This document shows positions 46,629 through 54,716 of a stretch of 64,000 nt of DNA, one piece after another (position 1 is the stretch's first letter; every line of letters begins with the position of its first letter). The stretch spans positions 1,396,501 through 1,460,500 of the forward strand of contig NZ_LROY01000002.1 in NCBI RefSeq assembly GCF_001639145.1, written 5' to 3'. The stretch is from Microbulbifer sp. Q7 (GTDB lineage Bacteria > Pseudomonadota > Gammaproteobacteria > Pseudomonadales > Cellvibrionaceae). The notes under the pieces were generated by a model, which was not told where the DNA came from, searched no databases, and worked only from the letters and a program-made list of their open reading frames with translations. The position numbers were made by a program, and so were the translations under genes.

Positions 46629-47237
46629 ATGCTGAATGCACAGGAAAAACGCAAACTCGCCGACACGATCAAAGAGGTGGAATCCCGCACCGATGCCGAA
46701 GTTGTTACGGTGCTGGCGGGCCAATCCGACAACTACCTGTATATCTCGACCCTTTGGGCGGCCTTCCTGGCGCTACTTATTGCGCCACTGATGCAGTTTC
46801 TCCCCTGGTGGATCGAGTACCAGCAGGCGTTTACCCTGCAGTGGATCCTGTTTATCGTGCTGGCGGTGCTGTTCCGCTGGCGTCCACTGACCATGAAACT
46901 GGTGCCCAAGTCGGTGCGCTTCTGGCGCGCCTCCAACCTGGCGCGACGCCAGTTTCTGGAGCACGAGCTGCACAGCACCAAGGACCGGCTTGGCCTGCTC
47001 ATTTTTGTGTCCCAGGCGGAACACTACGTGGAGATTCTGGCGGACCGGGGATTGGCGGAACAGATTACCAACGAGCGCTGGCAGGAGATCGTGGAAAACT
47101 TTATCCACGAGGTCAAAAAGGGCAAGACCGGCGAGGCCTTTGTGCACTGCGTAGAAAAATGTGGCGAGCTGCTGGAAGAGGCGGCGCCCGCCACCACCAT
47201 CAAGAACGAACTTCCCAATCACCTGGTGCTTCTATAA
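46629..47237 (+). CDS. Second TPM-domain membrane protein
   Basis: 202 residues. The TPM domain is split by two membrane helices (about 39-60 and 68-83) near the N-terminus, with KEVESRTDAEVVTVLAGQ before them and GLLIFVSQAEHYVEILADRG after. It resembles short TPM proteins encoded directly after lemA and the glycine-tailed TPM gene in other proteobacteria. No separate function can be given. Confidence 0.82.
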   Translation: MLNAQEKRKLADTIKEVESRTDAEVVTVLAGQSDNYLYISTLWAAFLALLIAPLMQFLPWWIEYQQAFTLQWILFIVLAVLFRWRPLTMKLVPKSVRFWRASNLARRQFLEHELHSTKDRLGLLIFVSQAEHYVEILADRGLAEQITNERWQEIVENFIHEVKKGKTGEAFVHCVEKCGELLEEAAPATTIKNELPNHLVLL

Positions 47238-47273
47238 TTTGCGCAAGCCCGCAAATTGTCGATCGGTGATCCC

Positions 47274-48131
47274 ATGATTTTGCACAAATACGTCCTTCCC
47301 GTGGCGGCAGCAATATTGCTTGCCGCGGCGGCAACTGTCGCCCACTGGAGCGCCAAATCACCGTCCGCAGAGGCGGCACCCTTCGCGGGTCTTTCCGGCA
47401 GCACCGAGGCCGCGACCGACCTGGGCGCGCGCGTGCATCAGCTGGAAAACACCCTGAACCAAACCCTGAAAATTCAGGGCCAGCTACTTGAGCTGGTGAA
47501 CGAACTGAGCAACCGGCTGGACCCGGGTTCCGACAATCTGGAAACCCGGCATGCCTCCGCCAGCGTTGGCGAAAGCGCCCCCACCAATAACGCCCGCCCT
47601 GCCCGCAGTCGCCACCAGAGCCGTTTTGAGCGCCAGCGGGAGACCCAGATGCGCCAGCTCACCGACGCCGGCTTCAGTGCCGAACGGGCCGCGTTTATTG
47701 TCGATAAACAGGCGCGGATCCAGTATGAGCAGATGCAGTTCAGCTACGAATACCACCACCTGCAAGACAAACGCTCCGAACGTGCCAGAGAGCTGCAAAC
47801 CAAACTGCAGACCTACAGTAATCCCCGCCGCGTCTTCGAGCAGGAACTGAGCAACGCGGAGTTTGAACAATACCTGGAGGCCTTTGGCGGCCGCACCACT
47901 ATGGAAATTGGTGACATGCTGGAGAGCGCTCCTGCCTATGAGGCGGGGCTGCGCCCCGGGGACAAGATCATCCGTTACAACAACCAGCGAGTGTTTCACA
48001 TGGGTGACCTGCGCACCCAGGTGTATCAGGCCGAGCCCGGCTCGTCGGTGGCGGTGGAAATTCAGCGCAAGGGAAGTTCTGCCCCGGAGACGATTTACCT
48101 GCCGGCAGGCCCGCTGGGTATCCGCGGGTAG
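47274..48131 (+). CDS. Membrane-anchored protein with a coiled coil and C-terminal PDZ domain
   Basis: 285 residues from the ATG at 47274. An N-terminal hydrophobic segment (about 6-24) forms a signal anchor. A helical region follows (about 50-80), then another helix-rich stretch (about 120-190, RFERQRETQMRQLTDAG). A PDZ domain ends the protein (about 205-285; EIGDMLESAPAYEAGLRPGDKIIRYN). No protease domain is present, so it is probably an adaptor in the periplasm. It follows the TPM gene closely and may share its operon. Confidence 0.7.
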   Translation: MILHKYVLPVAAAILLAAAATVAHWSAKSPSAEAAPFAGLSGSTEAATDLGARVHQLENTLNQTLKIQGQLLELVNELSNRLDPGSDNLETRHASASVGESAPTNNARPARSRHQSRFERQRETQMRQLTDAGFSAERAAFIVDKQARIQYEQMQFSYEYHHLQDKRSERARELQTKLQTYSNPRRVFEQELSNAEFEQYLEAFGGRTTMEIGDMLESAPAYEAGLRPGDKIIRYNNQRVFHMGDLRTQVYQAEPGSSVAVEIQRKGSSAPETIYLPAGPLGIRG

Positions 48132-48146
48132 CTCCCGGCCACCCAC

Positions 48147-48186
48147 AAAAAAGGGCGATAACTGACACAGTTATCGCCCTTTTTAT
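48147..48186. terminator. Intrinsic terminator between the PDZ gene and lysS
   Basis: Stem aaaaagggcgataact / agttatcgccctttttatt, 16 bases after the PDZ gene stop codon, with A/T-runs on both sides. It can serve the PDZ gene (+) and lysS (-). Confidence 0.9.
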
Positions 48187-48220
48187 TGCGCGGCAATTCT
48201 GCCGACGAGCCCTTAGCCGA

Positions 48221-48262
48221 CAGTACTTACTCGGCAGTACTTACTCGGTAGTACTTACTCGG
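48221..48262. repeat. Three tandem copies of a 14-bp repeat at the lysS stop codon
   Basis: cagtacttactcgg repeats at 48221-48234, 48235-48248 and 48249-48262 (the last begins with t). Each copy contains the lysS terminal GAG-TAA in the minus strand, so two extra stop-bearing copies lie just past the real stop. Confidence 0.9.
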
Positions 48263-49748
48263 CAGTCGCTTCCGGTCGCATATGCGGGAACAGCAGCACA
48301 TCGCGGATAGACGGTGAGTTGGTCAGCAACATCACCAGACGGTCGATTCCAATCCCTTCGCCGGCGGTCGGCGGCAGACCATATTCCAGCGCGCGGATGT
48401 AGTCGGCGTCGTAGTGCATGGCTTCGTCATCACCGGCATCTTTCTCGGCCACCTGTGCCTTGAAGCGCTCGGCCTGGTCTTCCGCGTCATTCAGCTCGGA
48501 GAAGCCATTGGCGATCTCGCGGCCGCCGACGAAGAATTCGAAGCGGTCGGTGACGAACGGGTTGTCGTCGTTGCGACGCGCCAGCGGCGACACTTCGGTC
48601 GGGTATTCGGTAATAAACGTCGGCTGATCGAGGCGATGCTCAACGGTTTTCTCGAAGATTTCGATCTGGATTTTGCCCAGTCCCCAGATTTTCTTGAGCG
48701 GAATTTCGAGGTTTTGCGCAACCTTCTTCGCGCTCTCGATATTGTCGATATCGGCGGCTTTCAGTTCCGGGTTGTACTTCAGGATGGAGTCGAACACGCT
48801 GATGCGATCGAACGGCTTGGCGAAATCGTAGCTGCTTTCCTGATACTGCACGGTGGTGCTGCCCAGCACGTCGGTGCAGATGCCGCGGATCATGTTTTCG
48901 GTGAGATCCATAAGGTCGTTGTAGTCCGCGTACGCCTGGTAGAACTCGAGCATGGTGAACTCGGGGTTGTGGCGGGTGGACAGACCTTCGTTACGGAAGT
49001 TGCGGTTGATTTCATACACGCGCTCGAAGCCGCCGACTACGAGGCGCTTGAGGTAGAGTTCCGGCGCGATACGCAGGTACATGTCGATGTCGAGCGCGTT
49101 GTGGTGGGTGACAAACGGGCGTGCGGTGGCGCCGCCGGGAATGACCTGCAGCATGGGAGTTTCCACTTCCATGAAGTGGTTTTTGTTCAGGAAGCTGCGA
49201 ATGTAGCTGATGACTTCGGAGCGAATGCGAAATACGTCGCGGGATTCCGGTGTGGCGATCAGGTCGACGTAGCGCTGGCGGTAGCGCATTTCCTGATCGG
49301 CGATGCCGTGGAATTTTTCCGGCAGTGGGCGCAGGGCTTTGGTGAGCAGGCTGTACTCTTCGCAGTTAACGTAGAGGTCACCTTTGCCGGATTTGTGCAG
49401 GGTGCCTTTCACGCCGACGATGTCGCCGATGTCCCAGGTACCCCAGCGCTCTTTGATATCTTTCTGTGCGGTTTTGTCTGCGTACAGCTGGATGCGGTCG
49501 GAGACGTCCTGGATGACCATGAAGGGGCCGCGCTTGGCGAGGATACGGCCGGCGACGCAGGCGGTGTTGCCTTCGTTCTCCAGCTCTTCCTTGCTCTTTT
49601 CACCAAACTCTTTTTGCAGGTCGGCGGCGAGGTTTTCGCGGCGAAAGCTGTTCGGAAAGGCATTGCCCTTCTCGCGCATGGCACTCAGTTTGGCGCGGCG
49701 CTCGGCGATCAGTTTGTTTTCGTCTTGCTGAGTTGGTGTGTTGCTCAT
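48255..49748 (-). CDS. lysS: Lysine--tRNA ligase, class II
   Basis: Charges tRNA(Lys). The 497-residue protein has the N-terminal OB-fold anticodon domain (about 60-165), motif 2 [20 protein letters not shown], and motif 3 [14 protein letters not shown] near the C-terminus. It belongs to the class II type, with no class I KMSKS. It ends in a triplicated 14-bp repeat. It is encoded just after prfB, as in E. coli, but with a long palindrome-rich spacer between them. Confidence 0.97.
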   Translation of the reverse strand: MSNTPTQQDENKLIAERRAKLSAMREKGNAFPNSFRRENLAADLQKEFGEKSKEELENEGNTACVAGRILAKRGPFMVIQDVSDRIQLYADKTAQKDIKERWGTWDIGDIVGVKGTLHKSGKGDLYVNCEEYSLLTKALRPLPEKFHGIADQEMRYRQRYVDLIATPESRDVFRIRSEVISYIRSFLNKNHFMEVETPMLQVIPGGATARPFVTHHNALDIDMYLRIAPELYLKRLVVGGFERVYEINRNFRNEGLSTRHNPEFTMLEFYQAYADYNDLMDLTENMIRGICTDVLGSTTVQYQESSYDFAKPFDRISVFDSILKYNPELKAADIDNIESAKKVAQNLEIPLKKIWGLGKIQIEIFEKTVEHRLDQPTFITEYPTEVSPLARRNDDNPFVTDRFEFFVGGREIANGFSELNDAEDQAERFKAQVAEKDAGDDEAMHYDADYIRALEYGLPPTAGEGIGIDRLVMLLTNSPSIRDVLLFPHMRPEATAE

Positions 49749-49847
49749 GATCTATCACATGTCTTTAAGTGTGTTTCGGACTTCGTAGCTCTCGGGAGTT
49801 CGTCACCGGAGTCCGTTGCAGCGAAGCGCTAGATAATCGGTTTCGAA

Positions 49848-49988
49848 ACCGGGCTAGGCGCCCCCCTGTGAATACATCCCTGTACGCTGCGTCGGCAACA
49901 TCCCTGTTGCCGACGCTTTCGAAAAGGGATACCCGGCACTCCGCCTTCGCTTTGAAGTTTTTTACTTCGAAAGCCAGTGGAGCCCGGT
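49848..49988. mobile_element. Candidate MITE/REP-like palindromic element in the prfB-lysS spacer
   Basis: An 8-bp terminal inverted repeat (accgggct at 49848-49855, agcccggt at 49981-49988) bounds about 141 bases rich in palindromes. The strongest is an 11-bp perfect hairpin, gcgtcggcaac (49889-49899) / gttgccgacgc (49906-49916). A smaller stem gaagt/acttc lies at 49954-49968, and a 14-bp palindrome cggtttcgaaaccg at 49838-49851 straddles the left edge. No coding sequence or poly-T terminator is present. That it is a mobile repeat is inference. Confidence 0.45.
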
Positions 49989-49996
49989 AACTTGGG

Positions 49997-51092
49997 TTAC
50001 AGACCGGCCTTCAGGCTTGCCTCAATAAACTGGTCCAGGTCGCCATCCAGCACTGCCTGGCAGTTGCTGGTCTGAACGCTGGTGCGCAGGTCTTTGATGC
50101 GCTGGTCATCCAGTACATAGGAGCGGATCTGGCTGCCCCAGCCGATGTCGGATTTGCTCTCTTCCATCGCCTGTTTTTCGGCGTTGCGCTTTTGCATTTC
50201 CTGTTCGTAGAGTTTGGCCCGCAGCATTTTCCACGCTTTGTCGCGGTTCTGGTGCTGGGAGCGTTCACTCTGACAGGCAACGACGATGCCGGATTCGATA
50301 TGGGTCAAACGCACGGCGGAGTCGGTTTTGTTGACGTGCTGACCACCGGCACCGGAGGCGCGGTAGGTGTCTTCACGCACCTGGGATTTGTCCACTTCAA
50401 TTTCGATGTTGTCGTCGATCTCCGGGGAGACGAAGACGGAGGTGAACGAGGTGTGGCGACGGTTGCCGGAGTCGAACGGGCTTTTGCGTACCAGGCGGTG
50501 TACGCCGGTTTCGGTGCGCAGCCAGCCGAAGGCGTATTCGCCCTGGAAGTGGATGGTGGCACTCTTGATACCCGCAACTTCACCGGCGGAGGCTTCTTCC
50601 AGGGTGGTTTTGAAGCCGTGGGCTTCGCCCCAGCGCAGGTACATGCGCAGCAGCATTTCAGCCCAGTCCTGTGCTTCGGTGCCGCCAGAGCCGGCCTGGA
50701 TGTCCAGGTAGGCGTTATTGGGGTCGGTTTCACCGGAGAACATGCGGCGGAATTCGAGGGTTTCCAGCTGCTGCTGGAGGCTTTCGAGTTCGCTGGCCAC
50801 TTCGGCGACGGAATCTTCGTCATCTTCTTCAACGGCCATGTCGAGCAGCTCGCGGCTGTCGCTGATGCCACTGTCGAGGTCGTCGATGGTTTTGACTACG
50901 GCTTCCAGAGCGGAGCGTTCGCGGCCCAGGTCCTGGGCGCGGTCGGGGTCGTCCCAGACGCTGGGCTCGGCCAGTTCCAGTTCAACTTCGGTCAGGCGTT
51001 CTTTTTTGCCAGCGTAGTCAAAGATACCCCCTGAGAACGTCAGTGCGTTCTGCGAGGTCTTTGAGCTGGTTAAGAAGCGGATTGATTTCCAT
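49997..51092 (-). CDS. prfB: Peptide chain release factor 2, with programmed +1 frameshift
   Basis: Decodes UAA and UGA. Translation starts at ATG 51092 ([13 protein letters not shown]) and reads 24 codons to CTT at 51021-51023. The ribosome must then skip one base at the in-frame TGA (51018-51020) to continue DYAGKKERL, giving a total of 364 residues, close to E. coli RF2 (365). The RF2 anticodon tripeptide SPF (RKSPFDSG) and the hydrolysis motif GGQ ([11 protein letters not shown]) are intact. The frameshift makes RF2 synthesis self-limiting. lysS follows. Confidence 0.97.
51018..51035 (-). promoter_or_regulatory. prfB programmed +1 frameshift site
   Basis: On the minus strand the site reads CTC AGG GGG TAT CTT TGA C: a Shine-Dalgarno-like AGGGGG a few bases before the slippery CTT TGA, as in E. 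coli prfB. When RF2 is scarce, pausing at TGA favours the +1 shift. When RF2 is ample, termination yields a 24-residue peptide. Confidence 0.95.
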
Positions 51093-51263
51093 AGCGAGGT
51101 CGGCTTCTGTCGGTTAAATCGGGCGCGCATTCTACCTCAGGCAGCCCGCAGAAATAAGGGGCACGCGCGCTGACAGTGGCGTCTTGAGGTGTCCCACGGA
51201 CTGACGCTAGAATGGCCTGACCAATAATCAGACCAAGCAGACCAATTATCAGGCGGCACAACG

Positions 51264-52451
51264 ATGGTAGCGACAGGCATGGTTACTCCCCTCACAAACC
51301 CACTCCCCGCCATCCGGGGAAAGGTGCGCGTTCCGTTGCGCGTGGCTGCGCAACTGTCGGCACTCCTGATTCCCCTGCTTGCTGGTGCAGCGACGCCTGA
51401 AGAAAGGGGCTATGACGCCATTGTCAGCACTTCTCCGGAGCACGCACACGCAAATGCCTACTCCAGTATCGCGCAGGCGCTGGCAGCCGCTCCAGCTCGG
51501 CCAAACGCGCCGTTTACTATTTATTTACCAGAAGGCCGCTATCTGGAAAAAGTCCACATCGACAAACCCAATATTCACCTGATTGGCGCGGGCCAAGGCA
51601 AGACAATCCTCCGTTACGGGGATTTCGCGGGCATGCCCGCCCCGGGCAGCGCCCCCGGCTCCAATGCAACGCTGGGCACCTTTGCTACGGCAACGCTCAC
51701 TGTTGCTGCAGAGGATTTCCGTGCACAAAACCTGACCATTGAAAACAGCTTTGACTTTCTCGCCACCGATGCACTGCCCAGCGGTCACCCGGACAAGATC
51801 CGCGGCACCCAGGCGGTTGCGCTTGAGATCAGTACCGGTAGCGACCGGTCGGCGTTTCGCAATGTGCGCCTCGCAGGGTACCAGGACACCCTGTTTGTAC
51901 AGGGCGGACGCAGTTACTTCCTGAATAGTGTGATTGAGGGCAATGTAGACTTTATTTTTGGCGCGGGACAGGCGCTGTTTGAAGACAGTGACATTGTCAC
52001 CCGCCCGCGCGGCACAGAGCGTGCCGATGTAGGGTATGTAACGGCTCCGAGCACCAATATCCGGGAGGAATTTGGGCTGGTTTTTTTGAATTGCCGGCTA
52101 TTGAAATCCCAGGGCGTGCCGGCAAACTCGACCCCGCTGGGACGCCCCTGGCACCCGACAACCGATTTTCCGGACGGTCGTTATGCAGACCCGGATGCCA
52201 TTGGGGCTGCGGTTTTCATCAACACCTATATGGATGATCACATCACCGTTGACGGCTGGGCTTCCATGCGCGGGACCAGCCGCGATGGCACCAAGTCGAC
52301 GGTATTTCCCCCGCAGAGTGCACGTTTTTTCGAGTACCAGAGCCACGGCCCCGGCGCCGCCATTAACCCTCAGCGACGCCAGCTCGATGATGATGAAGCG
52401 AGGGAATACACCCGCGACCGGATTCTGGCGGGCTGGACCCCCGCCTTCTGA
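51264..52451 (+). CDS. Pectinesterase (carbohydrate esterase family 8)
   Basis: Demethylates pectin homogalacturonan. The 395-residue product has a signal sequence (basic, then about 28-42; cleavage near LLAGAA) and a right-handed beta-helix catalytic domain with the CE8 boxes GYQDTLF (Asp208), GNVDFIFG (Asp229) and LGRPW (Arg294). Start at 51264 or 51279. No other pectin-degrading gene is in the window. It sits between prfB and recJ, where E. coli has no gene, and is probably an accessory gene. Secretion is likely. Confidence 0.93.
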   Translation: MVATGMVTPLTNPLPAIRGKVRVPLRVAAQLSALLIPLLAGAATPEERGYDAIVSTSPEHAHANAYSSIAQALAAAPARPNAPFTIYLPEGRYLEKVHIDKPNIHLIGAGQGKTILRYGDFAGMPAPGSAPGSNATLGTFATATLTVAAEDFRAQNLTIENSFDFLATDALPSGHPDKIRGTQAVALEISTGSDRSAFRNVRLAGYQDTLFVQGGRSYFLNSVIEGNVDFIFGAGQALFEDSDIVTRPRGTERADVGYVTAPSTNIREEFGLVFLNCRLLKSQGVPANSTPLGRPWHPTTDFPDGRYADPDAIGAAVFINTYMDDHITVDGWASMRGTSRDGTKSTVFPPQSARFFEYQSHGPGAAINPQRRQLDDDEAREYTRDRILAGWTPAF

Positions 52452-52481
52452 AACAACGATCAGCCGCAAGGCTTGTCCAGC

Positions 52482-52988
52482 TTAGCGGTCGCTAGGCGCG
52501 CGCGGCGCTATCTGGGGGCAATCCACAAACTGGTACTGGCCCGGCTTGGCCGGGTCAAACCCGAGTTCCAAAGCGGCATCGAGGAAGCTCGCGGGAATCC
52601 GGTGCATCAGCAGGTCGCCGGTCGCCCCCCCGCAAACACTGGGGTACATGCGATCCGTGCGCACACCACAACGGGACTCCTGTACCTTGATACCATTCTG
52701 CGCCAGCTCGGCACCACTGGACTCCAGGCTGCGGCCTCCCCCCTCACACTGACGGTTGCCCCGCGGCTGCATCACCCAAAGGCTCTGCCCGCCCTGCTGT
52801 GCGGCAGGTGCCGCATCCGTCCCGCTCGCTTGCTCGTCGGACATTTCCGGGGATGCCTCCGTTGCCGGTTGATTCGGTGCCTTTTCCGTCGACGGCGTAT
52901 CGGCGGTATTTTTTTGCGAAGAATCGCAGCCGCCCATCGACAGGACTAGAACCACTGCAAACATCGCTCGTAACCAGGCATGACTCAT
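52482..52988 (-). CDS. Lipoprotein of unknown function
   Basis: 168 residues. A lipobox (LSMGGC, Cys21) ends a type II signal peptide. A disordered Ser/Thr/Ala/Glu-rich linker spans about 25-65. The globular part has four Cys after the lipidated one (in RQCEGG, SRCGV, SVCGGATG and FVDCPQ), which could form two disulfides. I recognise no family. It converges with the pectinesterase, 30 bases apart. Confidence 0.65.
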   Translation of the reverse strand: MSHAWLRAMFAVVLVLSMGGCDSSQKNTADTPSTEKAPNQPATEASPEMSDEQASGTDAAPAAQQGGQSLWVMQPRGNRQCEGGGRSLESSGAELAQNGIKVQESRCGVRTDRMYPSVCGGATGDLLMHRIPASFLDAALELGFDPAKPGQYQFVDCPQIAPRAPSDR

Positions 52989-53049
52989 ACACTCTCTCCC
53001 TTGTTGCCGTTATCACCCGATCTGAGCGGGCAGACCGGGTTCCCTCTGA

Positions 53050-53676
53050 TCAGCTTAGCGCGAGCCACCCTCCCACGCCCAGCATGAGGGTACCGGCGAC
53101 CCGGTTCATCAGGCGCACATTCTCACCCTTGGTCAGTAACCGGCTCAAGGTGCGACCACCGCTGGCATAGATCAGCATGCAGATAAACTCCAGCGTCAGG
53201 ATAATACACAGCAGCACGGCCATCTGCGCAAGCAGCGGTTTGCTCTGATTGATGAACGGCGGCAGCAAGGCGATGAAAAACGCCCAACCTTTCGGATTGG
53301 CGACTGCCGTGACAAATCCCTGGGCCATCAGGGACAGTGCAGGAATGGCGGGCTGCTCGCCTGCCGTGGGCTCCACCAACACCATCCGCCCGCGCGCGCG
53401 CCACATCTGCACCCCCAGATACGCAAGGTACAAAGCACCGCAATACTTGAACACCTGAAACGCCGTGGGATGCTGCAGCATAAAGGCGGCAATACCCACC
53501 ACCGCTGCGATGGCGACCAGCGCCACACCGCACAGCTCACCCCACATCATCCACAGGGTGCGGCGCACACCAAACGCCATACCCATGGTGAGCGCCAGGG
53601 TCATACACATACCCGGCGTAATCGACACAAAGAAAAACGTCGGCACAAACAGTGCCAGCAGCGACCAATCCAGCAT
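53050..53676 (-). CDS. LysE/RhtB family amino acid exporter
   Basis: 208 residues with about six membrane helices and the N-terminal family signature FVSITPGMCMTLAL, then GVQMWRARGR, and AVANPKGWAFFIALLPPFI in the middle. The family exports lysine, threonine, homoserine or other amino acids; the substrate is not readable. It lies 44 bases after the EamA transporter gene on the same strand. Confidence 0.9.
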   Translation of the reverse strand: MLDWSLLALFVPTFFFVSITPGMCMTLALTMGMAFGVRRTLWMMWGELCGVALVAIAAVVGIAAFMLQHPTAFQVFKYCGALYLAYLGVQMWRARGRMVLVEPTAGEQPAIPALSLMAQGFVTAVANPKGWAFFIALLPPFINQSKPLLAQMAVLLCIILTLEFICMLIYASGGRTLSRLLTKGENVRLMNRVAGTLMLGVGGWLALS

Positions 53677-53720
53677 TCAATCCAACTCCATCACGGGTGC
53701 ACCAACGCCTACACCCACGA

Positions 53721-54632
53721 TCAATGGTGGGTTCCCTGGTGATTACCAAAATGGCTGACGAGCATGCCCGCGAGCATCAGGCCACAACCGATCAACTCCG
53801 TGCCACTCAGTATCTCGTTCAGGAACATCCAGCCCGCAGCCACCGCAAAGACAGATTCCAGGCTCATGATCACTGTCGCATGGGAAGGTGCGGCATTGCG
53901 CTGCCCCAATAGCTGGAACGTAAAAGCGATAGCCGTGGAGAACACCATCATGTACGCAATCGGCCAGGCCGCGTCCCACGCCGCCTGCAACGTGGGCTGT
54001 TCCACCAGCAATGAAGCCACCGCGGACAGCACCCCGCACACCAGAAACTGGATTGCCGCCAGACGCAGAGCATCGTAGCGATGTACCAGATAGTCCGCAG
54101 ACAGCACCTGTATGGCAAACACAAAGGCACTGGCGAACACCATCAGGTCGCCGATCAACTGCGCCTCTTCGGAAAAGTCTGCCAGCCAGTAAAGCCCCGC
54201 CAGAGCCAGGGCGACCCCAGCCCAGGTCCAGCGGTTGGTTTTGTGCCCCAGAGACAGGCCGATCACCGGCACCAGCAACAGATAAAAACCGGTAATAAAC
54301 CCGGCCCGCCCCGCCGTGGTATACAGCAAGCTCACCTGCTGCAGTGCAGCCCCGAGGAACAGCCAGAAACCCAGCACCGCACCACCCGGCAAGCATTTGC
54401 GCCAGCGATGGTGAACGGGCGCACCGTCCTGCTCCCCGGGCTGTACGTCGCGGCGCGAAGACAGCCAGTAAACAATGGGAATCAGCAGAAGCCCGCCCAG
54501 AAAGAAACGCCACGCATTGAATGCCAGCGGCTCGATATGGGCCATGGCAATCTTCTGCGGCACAAACGCCAGCCCCCAGAAAAGGGCGGCCAGCAATAAC
54601 AGAAGCTCGGCTCTCGCCTGTTTTTGATTCAT
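53721..54632 (-). CDS. EamA/DMT-family transporter
   Basis: 303 residues with ten predicted membrane helices in two EamA repeats: the first begins LLLLAALFWGLAFVPQKIA and the second near GDLMVFASAFVFAIQVL, with PSHATVIMSLESVFAVAAGW near the end. It is a metabolite/drug transporter of the 10-TMS type; the substrate is unknown. The start at 54632 (MNQKQARAE) is preceded by GGTGAG. Confidence 0.88.
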   Translation of the reverse strand: MNQKQARAELLLLLAALFWGLAFVPQKIAMAHIEPLAFNAWRFFLGGLLLIPIVYWLSSRRDVQPGEQDGAPVHHRWRKCLPGGAVLGFWLFLGAALQQVSLLYTTAGRAGFITGFYLLLVPVIGLSLGHKTNRWTWAGVALALAGLYWLADFSEEAQLIGDLMVFASAFVFAIQVLSADYLVHRYDALRLAAIQFLVCGVLSAVASLLVEQPTLQAAWDAAWPIAYMMVFSTAIAFTFQLLGQRNAAPSHATVIMSLESVFAVAAGWMFLNEILSGTELIGCGLMLAGMLVSHFGNHQGTHH

Positions 54633-54716
54633 ACCACTCACCGGATAGCGCGGGCGCACCCGGGGCGCCCACCGATTATGAAATTATTGAACATCCCCTC
54701 TAGTTAGTCTTAGTAC

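Noticed and set aside
48414..49832. 472-codon open frame on the plus strand
   Set aside because: It is antisense to lysS, with a His/Val/Phe-rich shadow composition and no motif or ribosome-binding site.
53743..54672. 309-codon minus-strand frame overlapping the EamA gene in another frame
   Set aside because: The EamA frame has ten clean membrane helices and family signatures. The other frame is Ala/Gly/Arg-rich without structure.
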